From an uncultured Alphaproteobacteria bacterium (GTDB lineage: Bacteria > Pseudomonadota > Alphaproteobacteria > Rhizobiales > Aestuariivirgaceae), in the NCBI GenBank assembly GCA_945957365.1, contig CAMFKI010000003.1, positions 62,001 to 126,000 on the forward strand: a stretch of 64,000 nucleotides of DNA, given 5' to 3'. The position numbers were made by a program, and so were the translations under genes. The notes beneath the pieces were generated by a model. It ran no database searches, had not been told where the DNA came from, and saw only the letters and a list, made by a program, of their open reading frames with translations. Shown here piece by piece: positions 1 through 8,187 of the stretch; the first letter of the stretch is position 1; each line of letters opens with the position of its first letter.

Positions 1-1348
1 CGTCCTGGCCCACCACAGCGGCGGTGGCTTCGTGATTGTGATAGTAGCCCGACATGACGCTGGGCGTGCGGACAAAGATGCGGCCCACGGCGCGCGCGCC
101 GAGCGTTTCGCCACGCTCGCCGCGGATTTCGACGGTGCTGCCTGCCATCGGGCGGCCGCACACCACGAAGCTGCGGGCGTTGCTGCCCTGCGCGGGAACC
201 GCGCGGCCCTCGAGTTTCAGCGCCAGGCGGTCGATCGAGTCGACGCGGATCGGCGCATCGGGATCGACGAAGGAAATGGCCAACGTCGTCTCGGCCATGC
301 CGTAGCTCGGCAGGAAGGCCTGCGGCCGGAACCCGGCAACCGACATGTGGGCCGCGAAGCCCTCGAGCACATCGGCGCGCACCATGTCTCCGCCGATGCC
401 GGCGATGCGCAGGCGCGACAGGTCGAGCGTCACGGCGTCGCCGTTGATGCGGCGGGCGGCGAGGTCGTAGCCGAAGCTCGGCGAATAGGTGATGGTCGAC
501 TTGTTGTCGGACATCAGCTTCAGCCACAGGGCCGGGCGGCGCGCGAAGGACGACGTGGCGAGGAAATCGACGCTCACCTGTCCCATTGCGGCCGACAGGC
601 AGAAGCCGACGAGGCCCATGTCATGATACAGCGGCAGCCACGAGAAGGCGCGGTCTTCCGGCGTGATGCGCATGCCGTCCTGCAGGATGCCGCGCGTGTT
701 GGACAGGATGGCCGCCTGCGAGATCAGCACGCCCTTGGGGTTCGACGTCGAGCCCGACGAATACTGGATATAGGCGTCCTCATGAGCGCGGAACGGCTCG
801 AGCTTGGTCGCCGCCTCGGGCAGCGCCTGCAACTCGGCATGGGTCAGGATGCGGCGGGCGCCGGCGCGGGCCGCGCCCTCGGTGATGTGGCCGAGCAGGT
901 CTTCGCCGGTCACCACGGTCTGCGCCTTGGCGGCGGCCAGCATGCCGGCCACGCGGTCGATGTAGCTGTCCTTGCCGCCGATATACATGGTGTAGGGCAT
1001 CGGGCAGGGAATGAGGCCGGCGTACTGGCAACCGAAGAACACGGCCATGAATTCAGGGCCCGTCTCGGCGACGACGGCGACGCGCTCGCCGCGCTTCAGG
1101 CCGAGGGACAGGAGCTTGCGCGCGGTGGAGATCGCCTGGCGGCGCAGTTCGGCATAGGGCAGCACATGCTGCAGCTGGCCGCGCGCCGAAAAGAAGTTGA
1201 ATCCGGTGACACCCCGGGCGGCATAATCCAGACCTTCGACGAGCGTGCTGAAGCCGGCGAGGTTCTGGGCGAGACTGCGATTTGATGTCGGCGTGACCGA
1301 TCCGGACGTCGTGTCGGTGTCAGTGGTCCGCTTCAAAGCGCTCTTCAT
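1..1348 (-). CDS. fatty-acyl-AMP ligase / acyl-CoA synthetase family, 3' end outside window
   Basis: Adenylate-forming enzyme that activates a fatty acid with ATP. About 449 N-terminal residues are present and the reading frame runs off the left edge; the family is usually 570-600 residues. The adenylation P-loop YSSGSTSNPKG lies near residues 193-203, followed by SWLPLYHDMGLVGF and SPSFGYDLAARR. These are typical of fatty-acyl-AMP ligases (FAALs) rather than ordinary acyl-CoA synthetases, and PSYGMAETTLAIS is the A5-type motif. The ATG at 1348 has AGGA nine bases upstream. FAALs normally hand the acyl-adenylate to an acyl-carrier or PKS/NRPS protein, so such partners may lie left of the window. 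Family assignment is firm; the FAAL versus CoA-ligase choice is inference. Confidence 0.88.
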   Translation of the reverse strand, partial: MKSALKRTTDTDTTSGSVTPTSNRSLAQNLAGFSTLVEGLDYAARGVTGFNFFSARGQLQHVLPYAELRRQAISTARKLLSLGLKRGERVAVVAETGPEFMAVFFGCQYAGLIPCPMPYTMYIGGKDSYIDRVAGMLAAAKAQTVVTGEDLLGHITEGAARAGARRILTHAELQALPEAATKLEPFRAHEDAYIQYSSGSTSNPKGVLISQAAILSNTRGILQDGMRITPEDRAFSWLPLYHDMGLVGFCLSAAMGQVSVDFLATSSFARRPALWLKLMSDNKSTITYSPSFGYDLAARRINGDAVTLDLSRLRIAGIGGDMVRADVLEGFAAHMSVAGFRPQAFLPSYGMAETTLAISFVDPDAPIRVDSIDRLALKLEGRAVPAQGSNARSFVVCGRPMAGSTVEIRGERGETLGARAVGRIFVRTPSVMSGYYHNHEATAAVVGQD

Positions 1349-1517
1349 GCAATCGCTATCCTGCAAAATCCAAACTATTGTCGCGAAGCCGCCCCAACAC
1401 ATTCTGGATTAAAGCGGCACACGGTAATTTTTCGTAACAGCGCGCTTGAGTCCGGGGAAATCAATTGTTGTTTCAGTTTGTAACGATCCACAGGATCTTA
1501 CGGAACGGTAAGGTAAA

Positions 1518-2048
1518 TCAATACTTTAACAGGCCAGCATAAAGCGCCCCCGCGACCAGCGCCAAGGCCCCGAAAGCGAAGCCCGAAACCCACGCCAGAA
1601 TAAGCGTGGCCGAGCTGTAACCTTGGCGAGATTGTGGCGACATTGTGGCCACCTGCCGTTCCCGCGCCACCAGCCGGTGGGCCATGTGGCGGCGTACCGC
1701 CTCCGCCACCTGGCCCCGGTCCATCCCCTCGAACAGGACGTCGCGGCTGTCCTGCCGGTCCTGCAACAAACGGTAGGTGCGGTGGTCCGGTTCCATCACC
1801 ACATAGGCGGTGAGATCAACCCAGAGTTTTGGTGGATCACCTGGCAGCAAGGTCAGGTCGAAGAGTGCCTGGGCCTCGGGCGAGGTCTGGACGCTGGGCA
1901 ACAGCTCGTCCTTGAGGATCTGCAGGCGCAGGGTCTTGGAGTCGCGCAGGTCCAGAGCGGCCTCGAAATGAGCCGCCTCGGCCAGCCGCGCCTCGCGAAG
2001 CGCCTTCGCCAGACCGTCCCGATCCTGACCTGCCGCGGGCTTGACCAC
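1518..2048 (-). CDS. hypothetical protein with C-terminal membrane anchor
   Basis: Unrecognised 176-residue protein. I chose a GTG start at 2048 because AGGTGAGGAG lies just upstream at good spacing; an in-frame ATG at 2207 would add 53 low-complexity residues without a ribosome site. The body is polar and charged (LTAYVVMEPDHRTYRLLQDR, then RDVLFEGMDRGQVAEAVRRH). It ends in a single hydrophobic helix (LILAWVSGFAFGALALVAGA), so it is probably a tail-anchored inner-membrane protein with a cytoplasmic domain. It stands alone between the acyl ligase and a small coiled protein. Function unknown. Confidence 0.65.
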   Translation of the reverse strand: MVKPAAGQDRDGLAKALREARLAEAAHFEAALDLRDSKTLRLQILKDELLPSVQTSPEAQALFDLTLLPGDPPKLWVDLTAYVVMEPDHRTYRLLQDRQDSRDVLFEGMDRGQVAEAVRRHMAHRLVARERQVATMSPQSRQGYSSATLILAWVSGFAFGALALVAGALYAGLLKY

Positions 2049-2220
2049 GCCTACACACTCCTCACCTGCCTTCGCCTGTCCCAAACCGGAACGGCGGATC
2101 TGGGGCAGGCCCCTTCCCGGGCAATCCGTGCATGCCCCGTGCCAGCCCCCAAGGCCAGCCTGAGCATTCCCCTCCTGCGCCGCGAACGCAAGGGGACCGC
2201 GCGTCAATTCAGCCGGTGGC

Positions 2221-2388
2221 TCAGAGACCCGCCTCCTCGGCCTCGTCCGCCGCCTCGGACAGCAGCTGGGCGATTTCCTTGAGCGCGGTCTTCTGCTTCG
2301 GCGTCAGCTTGGCGGCCGGATTGTCGATCATCGCCGTCACGTCGTCCCGCAGCGCGTCGATCCGGCCGGTCAGTTCAGGGGTTGCCAC
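2221..2388 (-). CDS. small charged helical protein, unknown function
   Basis: Predicted 55-residue protein starting with GTG at 2388, preceded by AACGAGGAGAACGACCC, a clear ribosome-binding site. The sequence is hydrophilic and probably all-helical (LTPKQKTALKEIAQLLSEAA), with an acidic tail DEAEEAGL. There is no signal peptide, membrane segment or cysteine. It lies just downstream of the Ada-domain gene on the same strand and may share its transcript. I do not recognise a family. Confidence 0.6.
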   Translation of the reverse strand: MATPELTGRIDALRDDVTAMIDNPAAKLTPKQKTALKEIAQLLSEAADEAEEAGL

Positions 2389-2410
2389 GGGTCGTTCTCC
2401 TCGTTGAAAG

Positions 2411-2671
2411 TCATTCAGCGTCCGGACGGCAGCGCTTGCAGGCCCTGAGCCCGGACGCACGTGCCGCGTCCCGGCTGGCGAAGAACCGCACATTTTCACG
2501 CTTCGCCAGGCGCGATGGGCACTGCGGCCGGCAATAGATGCCGGTGGTCACCACGCCGTACCAGAACCGGCCATCGGCGGTGCGGTCGCGGCTGCGGACC
2601 GCCTGCCAGCGGTCATCATCGCCCGCCGGTCCGCCGTGGGCGAAAGGCGTCGTCTCCTGCAGGTCCGGCAT
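2411..2671 (-). CDS. stand-alone Ada-type zinc-binding domain protein
   Basis: 86-residue protein consisting only of the N-terminal metal-binding domain of the Ada methyl-phosphotriester repair protein. Diagnostic features are DDRWQAVRSRDRTADGRFWY, the first cysteine pair in GIYCRPQCPSR, and the second in LRACKRCRPD (C-x3-C ... C-x2-C). In Ada these four Cys bind zinc, and the first accepts methyl groups from DNA phosphotriesters. The AraC-type DNA-binding and methyltransferase domains of full Ada (about 350 residues) are absent. The ATG at 2671 has GAGGAGTGGAG upstream. It may be an independent phosphotriester sensor or repair protein, or simply a zinc-binding DNA protein; the activity is inferred. 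Confidence 0.83.
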   Translation of the reverse strand: MPDLQETTPFAHGGPAGDDDRWQAVRSRDRTADGRFWYGVVTTGIYCRPQCPSRLAKRENVRFFASRDAARASGLRACKRCRPDAE

Positions 2672-2748
2672 GGTCTCCACTCCTCGCATCGGCGTCTTGT
2701 GGCCGGTCCTGCGGGTTTCCGCCACCCGATTCAGACGGCAGGCAGGCT

Positions 2749-3528
2749 CTAGCGCTCCTCGAAGGGCCTGGCGAGCAATTCCGCAATGCCGCGATCGTTG
2801 AGGCCCTCGGTGCCGATCGGCATGTCCGGGGTGCGGCGCGTGGCGCTTCGGCTGGCGAAAAGCGTGTCCCACAGCGACAGCAGCGAAGCATAGTTCGAAT
2901 CCGTGTCGCGCCGCAGCGCATGGTGGTGCACCCAGTGGATCGAGGGCGTCACGATGACAATCGCGAGGGTGCGCTCGAGCCTTGCGGGCAGCCGGATGTC
3001 CGAGTGGTGGAACATGGTGTTGAGCGCCAGCAGCGTCTCGAACACCACGACGCTGAGCAGCGGCACACCGAGCGCCAGGATCACCGCCGCCCGGGCCAGT
3101 GCGGAGATCAGCACTTCGCCGAAATGGAAGCGCAGCGCTGAACTTGCATCGAGGAACTCGTCCAGATGATGAACTTCGTGGAAGCGCCACAGCAGGGGCC
3201 ATTCATGGTTGGCGCGATGCCACCAGTAGATCCACAGATCGAGCACGAGGATGTCGAGGGCGAGCCCCGTCCAGCCGCCCCACCATGCGGGCCGCCAGCC
3301 CAGTGCATGCGCCGCCGCGAAGGCCGACGCCGGCACCACGATCAGCGGTGACAGGAGCGCGTTGAGCCCGGCCAGCGACAGGTTCTTCGCCACCCGCCTC
3401 ACGCCGCCCACCACCCGGGCCAGCGGAAACATCCGCTCCGCCACCAGCAGAAGGCAAAGCCAGCCCAGCACCACGGCGGCCTTGTAGGCCATGAGCGCGG
3501 CGAGCCCCTCGGGCGCGCTGCCGCTCAT
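2749..3528 (-). CDS. sterol desaturase / fatty acid hydroxylase family protein
   Basis: 259-residue integral-membrane di-iron enzyme of the fatty acid hydroxylase superfamily. The histidine boxes are clear and in order: HRANH, HEVHH, MFHHSD and HWVHHH. They follow two or three N-terminal hydrophobic segments and sit in the usual spacing for coordinating two irons on the cytoplasmic face. These enzymes hydroxylate or desaturate lipid substrates with O2. The start ATG overlaps the stop of the upstream AbrB gene by four bases (ATGA at 3525-3528), so the two are translationally coupled. The substrate cannot be told from sequence. Confidence 0.88.
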   Translation of the reverse strand: MSGSAPEGLAALMAYKAAVVLGWLCLLLVAERMFPLARVVGGVRRVAKNLSLAGLNALLSPLIVVPASAFAAAHALGWRPAWWGGWTGLALDILVLDLWIYWWHRANHEWPLLWRFHEVHHLDEFLDASSALRFHFGEVLISALARAAVILALGVPLLSVVVFETLLALNTMFHHSDIRLPARLERTLAIVIVTPSIHWVHHHALRRDTDSNYASLLSLWDTLFASRSATRRTPDMPIGTEGLNDRGIAELLARPFEER

Positions 3529-4565
3529 GCGCCGCTCCTGCCATAGGCACCCATCCGCCGCAGCACATAGGCCGTCACCGCCGGCATCAGCAGGGCGAGT
3601 CCGATGTAGCGCACCATCTGGTGGGCCCCGACATAGGCCGGGTCGAGGTTCAGCGAAAACGCCATGATGGTCATGGCATCGAGCCCGCCGGGCGAGAAGG
3701 CGAGCAGCGTCAGTGCCAGGGGCAGGTTCGAGAACCACGCCGCCAGCCCTGCCCCCGCCATGGCGATGACCAGCGCGATGACGAAGCCCGAAAAGCCCTC
3801 GACCAGCGCCTCGCGGAACTCGGTGAAGGTGAAATGCGAAAACCGTGCGCCGATCATCACCCCCAGTACGATATTGGCCGGCACCAGGATCGACATCGGC
3901 GCGGCGCCCGAGACGAGGCCCGAAAGCTCCAGCCCCGCACTCGCCAGCATCGGCCCCAGCATCAGCCCGGCGGGAAACTTCAGCCACTCCAGCGCAAAGC
4001 CCGCCGCGGTCGAGACCGCGACCAGCAGGATGATCTCCCACAGCCCGCCGATCTGGACGAAGGTCACCGCCACGGCGTCCTGGGGCCGCAGCCAGGTGAT
4101 GACCGAGGGCAGTGCCGCCACCAGGAAGAACAGCCGGATGCATTGCGCGATGGTCACCCGCCGCATGTCGGCCCTGGTGTTGCTGGCGATCAGCAGGGTG
4201 AGCGACAGTGCGCCGGGCAGGCTGGCGAACAGCGCCGTCGCCGGGTCCCAGTCGCTGCGCTTCACGTAATAGACGGTGCAGGCCCAGGTGATGGCGACCA
4301 CGGTGAGGCACAGGAAGGCGATCGACAGCGGCCAGTGCACGGCGCGGTCGACGGTGTCCCACGACACCGCCGTGCCGGTCTGGATGCCGAGGAAGATGAA
4401 GGCCACGGTGCGCAGCCAGTCCGGCATGCCGAGCTTCACGCCCGAGAACACGGCCACGATCGCCGCCATCATGCTGCCCGCCAGCCACGGGGCTGGAATG
4501 CCGAGCGCCCAGAAGGCCAACCCGCCGGCCGCGCCGATCAGCAGGCCGAGGGCCGTGTTACGCAT
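3525..4565 (-). CDS. AbrB family membrane transporter
   Basis: 346-residue polytopic membrane protein of the AbrB/ammonia-monooxygenase-like family, which has an internal duplication. The two related halves begin near GIPAPWLAGSMMAAI and again near KFPAGLMLGPMLASAG, each with about five hydrophobic helices. E. coli AbrB was named for a presumed regulatory role, but members behave as putative permeases with unknown substrates. The gene overlaps the HAD phosphatase upstream by eight bases and the hydroxylase downstream by four, so it sits in the middle of a coupled operon. Confidence 0.85.
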   Translation of the reverse strand: MRNTALGLLIGAAGGLAFWALGIPAPWLAGSMMAAIVAVFSGVKLGMPDWLRTVAFIFLGIQTGTAVSWDTVDRAVHWPLSIAFLCLTVVAITWACTVYYVKRSDWDPATALFASLPGALSLTLLIASNTRADMRRVTIAQCIRLFFLVAALPSVITWLRPQDAVAVTFVQIGGLWEIILLVAVSTAAGFALEWLKFPAGLMLGPMLASAGLELSGLVSGAAPMSILVPANIVLGVMIGARFSHFTFTEFREALVEGFSGFVIALVIAMAGAGLAAWFSNLPLALTLLAFSPGGLDAMTIMAFSLNLDPAYVGAHQMVRYIGLALLMPAVTAYVLRRMGAYGRSGA

Positions 4566-5364
4566 GCCTGGCCTTGAGCACGGCGTCGGCGAACTCCGCG
4601 AAGCCGTGCCCGCCCTCGCCCGCCGTCACATAGTTCGGCAGATGCGCCATCAGCCGGGCGTAAGGCCTGATGTTGGCAACGCCGATGCCCAGGGGAAACA
4701 CCGCATACATCGGCGCGTCATTGGGTGAATCGCCGCAATAGGCGATGTGATTCAAGTCCTTTTCGAGTCTGATATCAAAGGATTCGGCCAGGAACCTCTC
4801 GCTCATGGTGAGCTTGTCGTGATCGCCGAACCAGGCGTTCACATGGATCGACGAGACCTTCGCCGCGGCACCTTCGCGGTGGAAGGCCGCGGCGATCGCC
4901 TGCGCCGTGGCGAGCGGCAAGGGCGGCACGTCCTCGCAGAAGTCGATGGCCACGTCGATCTCGCGATAGGCCTGGTCGGAGGCGATCGCCGTGCCGGGAA
5001 AGTCCTGCAGCACGCGGTTGGCGATGCTCCACAGCCTCTCGCTGTTGGCGCGCCGCACGTCGGGCGGCTGCGCATAGACGCGGATCATCTTCTTGGCCGC
5101 CTCGTCATAGCGGAAGTAGAAGGCACCGTTCTCGCCGACGACGCCATCCACCGGCCATTGTCGGGCGATCAGGTCGCACCATCCCGCAGGCCTTCCCGTG
5201 ATGGGCACCACGATGATCCCGGCACGCTTCAATTTCCACAACGCATCAAAGGCTTCCGCCGGAAGCCTGCCATGGAGGGTGAGCGTGTCGTCGATATCGG
5301 TGAGCACCGCCTTGACGCCGGCCAGCAAGGCGCGCGGGGCCCGGGCCAGGGGCTGCATGGTCAT
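4558..5364 (-). CDS. HAD-IIB family hydrolase
   Basis: 268-residue haloacid-dehalogenase superfamily phosphatase of the IIB (Cof-like) class. Motif I VLTDIDDTLT supplies the nucleophile Asp, motif II is VPITGRP, and the terminal metal-binding motif is IAYCGDSPNDAPM. These enzymes hydrolyse sugar or nucleotide phosphates in the cytoplasm; the large cap domain suggests a sugar phosphate. The ATG at 5364 overlaps the TGA of the upstream oxidase (ATGA). A second ATG two codons in is possible. Exact substrate unknown. Confidence 0.87.
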   Translation of the reverse strand: MTMQPLARAPRALLAGVKAVLTDIDDTLTLHGRLPAEAFDALWKLKRAGIIVVPITGRPAGWCDLIARQWPVDGVVGENGAFYFRYDEAAKKMIRVYAQPPDVRRANSERLWSIANRVLQDFPGTAIASDQAYREIDVAIDFCEDVPPLPLATAQAIAAAFHREGAAAKVSSIHVNAWFGDHDKLTMSERFLAESFDIRLEKDLNHIAYCGDSPNDAPMYAVFPLGIGVANIRPYARLMAHLPNYVTAGEGGHGFAEFADAVLKARHA

Positions 5365-6434
5365 GCGAGGCCGGACCGGTCGGGCGAGAAGGTGGCAAGC
5401 AGCGGATCGCGCGTGCCGGCCAGCAGTTCCTGCGCGGCGAACAGGCCAAGCGCCGGGGCCAGCGTCACGCCGGAATGGGTGACGGCGACATAGAGGCCGT
5501 TCTTGCGGTTCGGCCGGCCGATGGCGGGGAAGCCGTCGGCGGGCGTCGGCCGGTAGCCCACGGTATGGAAGTCGAGGCCCAGCCCCTCCGCCCCCCTCAC
5601 CATCGCCGCGACCTTCGCCTGCAGGTCGGCGGCGAGGCCTTCGGCGTTGCCCTCGGGATCGGCACCGGCAAAGTCGGTGCCCGCCACGATCCGCCCCTCC
5701 GCCGTCTGGCGGATGTGCAGGCCCGGCGTCATGACGAGGCCGTTGAGCAGCCTCGGCGCCGGCTTGGAATGCGACAGCAGCCCCGCAGGCGCCGACATGG
5801 CGAGGCTGAGGCCCACACTGTCGAGCAGCTTCGCCGTCTGGGCGCCGGCGGCGATCACCGTCTCGTCGGCGTGGATCACGCCCACGTCGGTCATCACGCC
5901 GACCACCCGGCCGTGTTCCTCGGCCAGCCACTTGACCGGCGTTTCCGCCAGCACGTCGGCCCCCAGCGCGCGGGCGGCGTCGAGCAGCACCCGCGCGGTC
6001 GCCAGCGGTTCCAGCATGCCCTCGCCCGGCGCGCGGTAGGCGCGCTCGGGCACCGTCGTCAGGTTGGGTTCCAGCGCCAGGATTTCCGCCCGGCTCACCG
6101 GGGTCAGCGGATGGCCCCACTTGGCGCGCTCGGCGGCATAGGCGTCGAGTTCGTTCGCCGGCAGGTCCCAGATCAGGCCGCCGCACCAGTCGACGGCAAG
6201 GGCGGGGACGTCCTTTTGCAGCGTGTGCCACTGCGCGATCGAGCGGATGCGCAGGCGGAAATAGGACTCCGGGTTGCCCCAGCTGGCATTGATCCAGGCC
6301 CAGCTGGCGCGCGTGGCCACACCCCCCGTCTCGCCCGCCTCGAGCACCGTGACCTCGGCACCGCCCTTCGCCAGATGATAGGCGATCGACGCCCCGATGA
6401 TTCCCGACCCGATGACGATGACCCGCTTCGGCAT
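5361..6434 (-). CDS. FAD-dependent amino-acid oxidase/dehydrogenase (DadA/DAO family)
   Basis: 357-residue flavoprotein of the D-amino-acid oxidase family. The N-terminal dinucleotide-binding fold is RVIVIGSGIIGASIAYHLA, followed by EVTVLEAG. The C-terminal region has the usual GYRPTPADGFPAIGRP and THSGVTLAPALG motifs that close the FAD site. The ATG at 6434 has a GGGGAG site; an in-frame ATG 30 bases upstream lacks one. It is the first gene of the four-gene coupled minus-strand operon ending at 2749. Likely substrates are small or N-methylated amino acids (sarcosine, glycine, D-amino acids); the choice is not resolved. Confidence 0.86.
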   Translation of the reverse strand: MPKRVIVIGSGIIGASIAYHLAKGGAEVTVLEAGETGGVATRASWAWINASWGNPESYFRLRIRSIAQWHTLQKDVPALAVDWCGGLIWDLPANELDAYAAERAKWGHPLTPVSRAEILALEPNLTTVPERAYRAPGEGMLEPLATARVLLDAARALGADVLAETPVKWLAEEHGRVVGVMTDVGVIHADETVIAAGAQTAKLLDSVGLSLAMSAPAGLLSHSKPAPRLLNGLVMTPGLHIRQTAEGRIVAGTDFAGADPEGNAEGLAADLQAKVAAMVRGAEGLGLDFHTVGYRPTPADGFPAIGRPNRKNGLYVAVTHSGVTLAPALGLFAAQELLAGTRDPLLATFSPDRSGLA

Positions 6435-7047
6435 TGCGACACTCCCCTGCTCCCGCTCGCACAACTAGCCGCAAGCGCAGCGCTTTGCCACTTCCGTCTT
6501 CTGCCGCGGCTTCGGCGGCCTGAGATCGGTCATTCCCGGTGTGGCAGCGGATCGCAAGACCTCACAGAAACGTTTGATATCGCTTACCTATGTGTCGGCC
6601 CCTCGCCGCCAGGCATTGAACCGGTCAACCGACCCGTGTCGCGGGAAGTCCTGCGAAGCTTCAGGCACCCCGAAGATCGGGTTCGGGCTGAATGTTGACG
6701 TGGAACGCGCCAGGGAATGCGTGTAGTGAGCCGCACTATAAAAAGATCCGAAGGGATCGTCTGGAAGAGGTGTTTCCCCATGCGGCAATTCATTGGCTCT
6801 GGCGTCGAGCGAAGGGCCTCTCTTGCAACGGGCCGCAGGAAGGTGACGTCTGGCGGTGATGTGATCGATGTCGTCAGGATCGGCCTCGATGTCGGGGCAC
6901 ACCGTGGTTTCGATCCCAATCGAGACGTCAGCGCGCGGCCCCATCTCGAACGACATGGAGACGTCCGGTCGAGTGGCGGTGCGTGCATCGCCAAGGCACT
7001 CGAAGACCTTGGCGCCCTATAGGGTCGTTTCCCCAGGACCATTCCAC
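6435..7047. other. lower-GC divergent intergenic region
   Basis: About 610 bases between the divergently transcribed oxidase gene and the glycosyltransferase cassette. The composition is visibly less GC-rich than the flanks, with A/T runs such as CACTATAAAAAG near 6735. TTGACG sits at 6695-6700 but no good -10 lies 16-18 bases downstream, so I do not call a promoter. A short inverted repeat GATCC-gaag-GGATC lies at 6745-6758. One weak plus-strand ORF (6780-7022) is listed separately. Otherwise I see nothing recognisable. Confidence 0.5.
6780..7022 (+). CDS. candidate small ORF upstream of the glycosyltransferase/PqqD cassette
   Basis: Possible 80-residue protein starting MRQFIGSGVERR with GGAAGAGG about nine bases before the ATG. 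It ends 25 bases before the glycosyltransferase start, so it could be the first gene of that operon. The peptide is basic at the N-terminus, Gly/Asp-rich in the middle, and has a single Cys near the C-terminus (GGACIAKALEDLGAL). Third-position GC is only moderate, and I recognise no family. It is noted because PqqD-like proteins normally bind a leader peptide and no other precursor candidate is visible. It may well be non-coding. Confidence 0.25.
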   Translation: MRQFIGSGVERRASLATGRRKVTSGGDVIDVVRIGLDVGAHRGFDPNRDVSARPHLERHGDVRSSGGACIAKALEDLGAL

Positions 7048-8187
7048 ATGACAACCAGCGTACCCATGAAGGTTCTCGCTTTCTCTCCCCTCTATCGTCC
7101 CTTCCTGGGCGGGATCGAGATTCTTCTCGAGAACACCCTGCAGCCGCTGCGGGAGCTCGGCATTGACGTGGCGGTCGTGAGCGAGAGCGCGGAGGGTCTC
7201 GCCGAGTTCGAGGTGATGGATGGCACGCGCGTCTACCGCCTTCCGATGTCTGCGGCGGTGAGGTCGCGCGTTGCGCATGAACCCCTGATGGTGATCCGGC
7301 GTCTCGCCGCCATCATCAAGAAAGAGCAGCCCAGTCTGCTTCACATGCATTCGGTGGCGCAGGCGGCGGCTTTCTACGTCGACCGGCTGACGACGGCGCC
7401 GAACCCATTGCCCATCCTGGTCACACTGCATGGCGTTCTGGAAGAGGAGGACAAGCTCGGTGTCGTCCTGAGGCTTCTCGGGCGCGCGAGGGCACTGAGC
7501 GGCGTGTCACGCGCATGCCTCGCATCCGGGGCCTCCTACCTCCCGGACCATGTTCCGCGGCATCTCATTTACAACGGCGTTCCGCCTGCCAGCGTGACGG
7601 CGCCGCCATGGCGCATGGGAGAGAGGGTCAGGCTCATCAGCGTCGGCCGGTTGCAGAAGGAAAAGGGCTTCGATCTTGCCATACGAGGTCTTGCCCAGGC
7701 CGTTTCGCATGGCTTCGACGGCGAGATATCCATCGTCGGACGGGGCAACGAGGAGCAGGAGCTGAGGTCCATCGCCCGGGCGCTCGGCATTGCAGAGCGG
7801 GTCCTGTTCTGCGGCGAGATGCCTCCCGCGGAAGTGGAGCGGGAAATGGCCCGATGCCACGCCATCCTTGCCCCATCGCGCCAGCGCGAGGGCTTTGGCC
7901 TCGTTGTCGCCGAGGCAGGACGTCTGGGCGTCCCGGCCATCGTGGCCGACACCGGCGGACTGTCCGAGGTTGCCCTTCACGGCCGCACGGGTTTCGTGGT
8001 CGACCAGGACAACGCCGGGGCCATCGGATCTGCGTTGCTCAATCTCTTTTCCAGCCAGGCGGAGTGGTGCAGAATGTCGGATCACGCCCGCAGTCACGTT
8101 CGCGAAAGCTTTGGGCTTGCGAACTGCATCGAGGGCTACGCCGATTTCTATCGAAGCAACACATGGACTGATCCACATGCGATATGA
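7048..8187 (+). CDS. glycosyltransferase family 4 protein
   Basis: 379-residue GT-B fold glycosyltransferase, retaining GT4 type. The N-terminal acceptor domain opens with KVLAFSPLYRPFLGGIE. The C-terminal donor domain contains RLISVGRLQKEKGFDLAI and the catalytic/nucleotide motif REGFGLVVAEAGRLGVPAIV (E-x7-E) near residues 281-289. The ATG at 7048 was chosen over one six codons later because AGGAC lies upstream. It opens a coupled cassette: its last 11 bases overlap the PqqD-like gene. The donor sugar and acceptor are unknown. Base composition is lower in GC than most of the window, suggesting transfer. Confidence 0.9.
   Translation: MTTSVPMKVLAFSPLYRPFLGGIEILLENTLQPLRELGIDVAVVSESAEGLAEFEVMDGTRVYRLPMSAAVRSRVAHEPLMVIRRLAAIIKKEQPSLLHMHSVAQAAAFYVDRLTTAPNPLPILVTLHGVLEEEDKLGVVLRLLGRARALSGVSRACLASGASYLPDHVPRHLIYNGVPPASVTAPPWRMGERVRLISVGRLQKEKGFDLAIRGLAQAVSHGFDGEISIVGRGNEEQELRSIARALGIAERVLFCGEMPPAEVEREMARCHAILAPSRQREGFGLVVAEAGRLGVPAIVADTGGLSEVALHGRTGFVVDQDNAGAIGSALLNLFSSQAEWCRMSDHARSHVRESFGLANCIEGYADFYRSNTWTDPHAI

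Noticed and set aside
32..1285. Long plus-strand open frame opposite the acyl ligase
   Set aside because: It is antisense to a gene with clear adenylation motifs; its own translation is Arg/Ala/His-rich without domains, the usual shadow in GC-rich DNA.
4558..6474. Single long minus-strand protein fusing upstream sequence to the HAD phosphatase
   Set aside because: The upstream part is an out-of-frame reading of the oxidase gene; the ATG at 5364 overlaps the oxidase stop and gives a normal HAD length.
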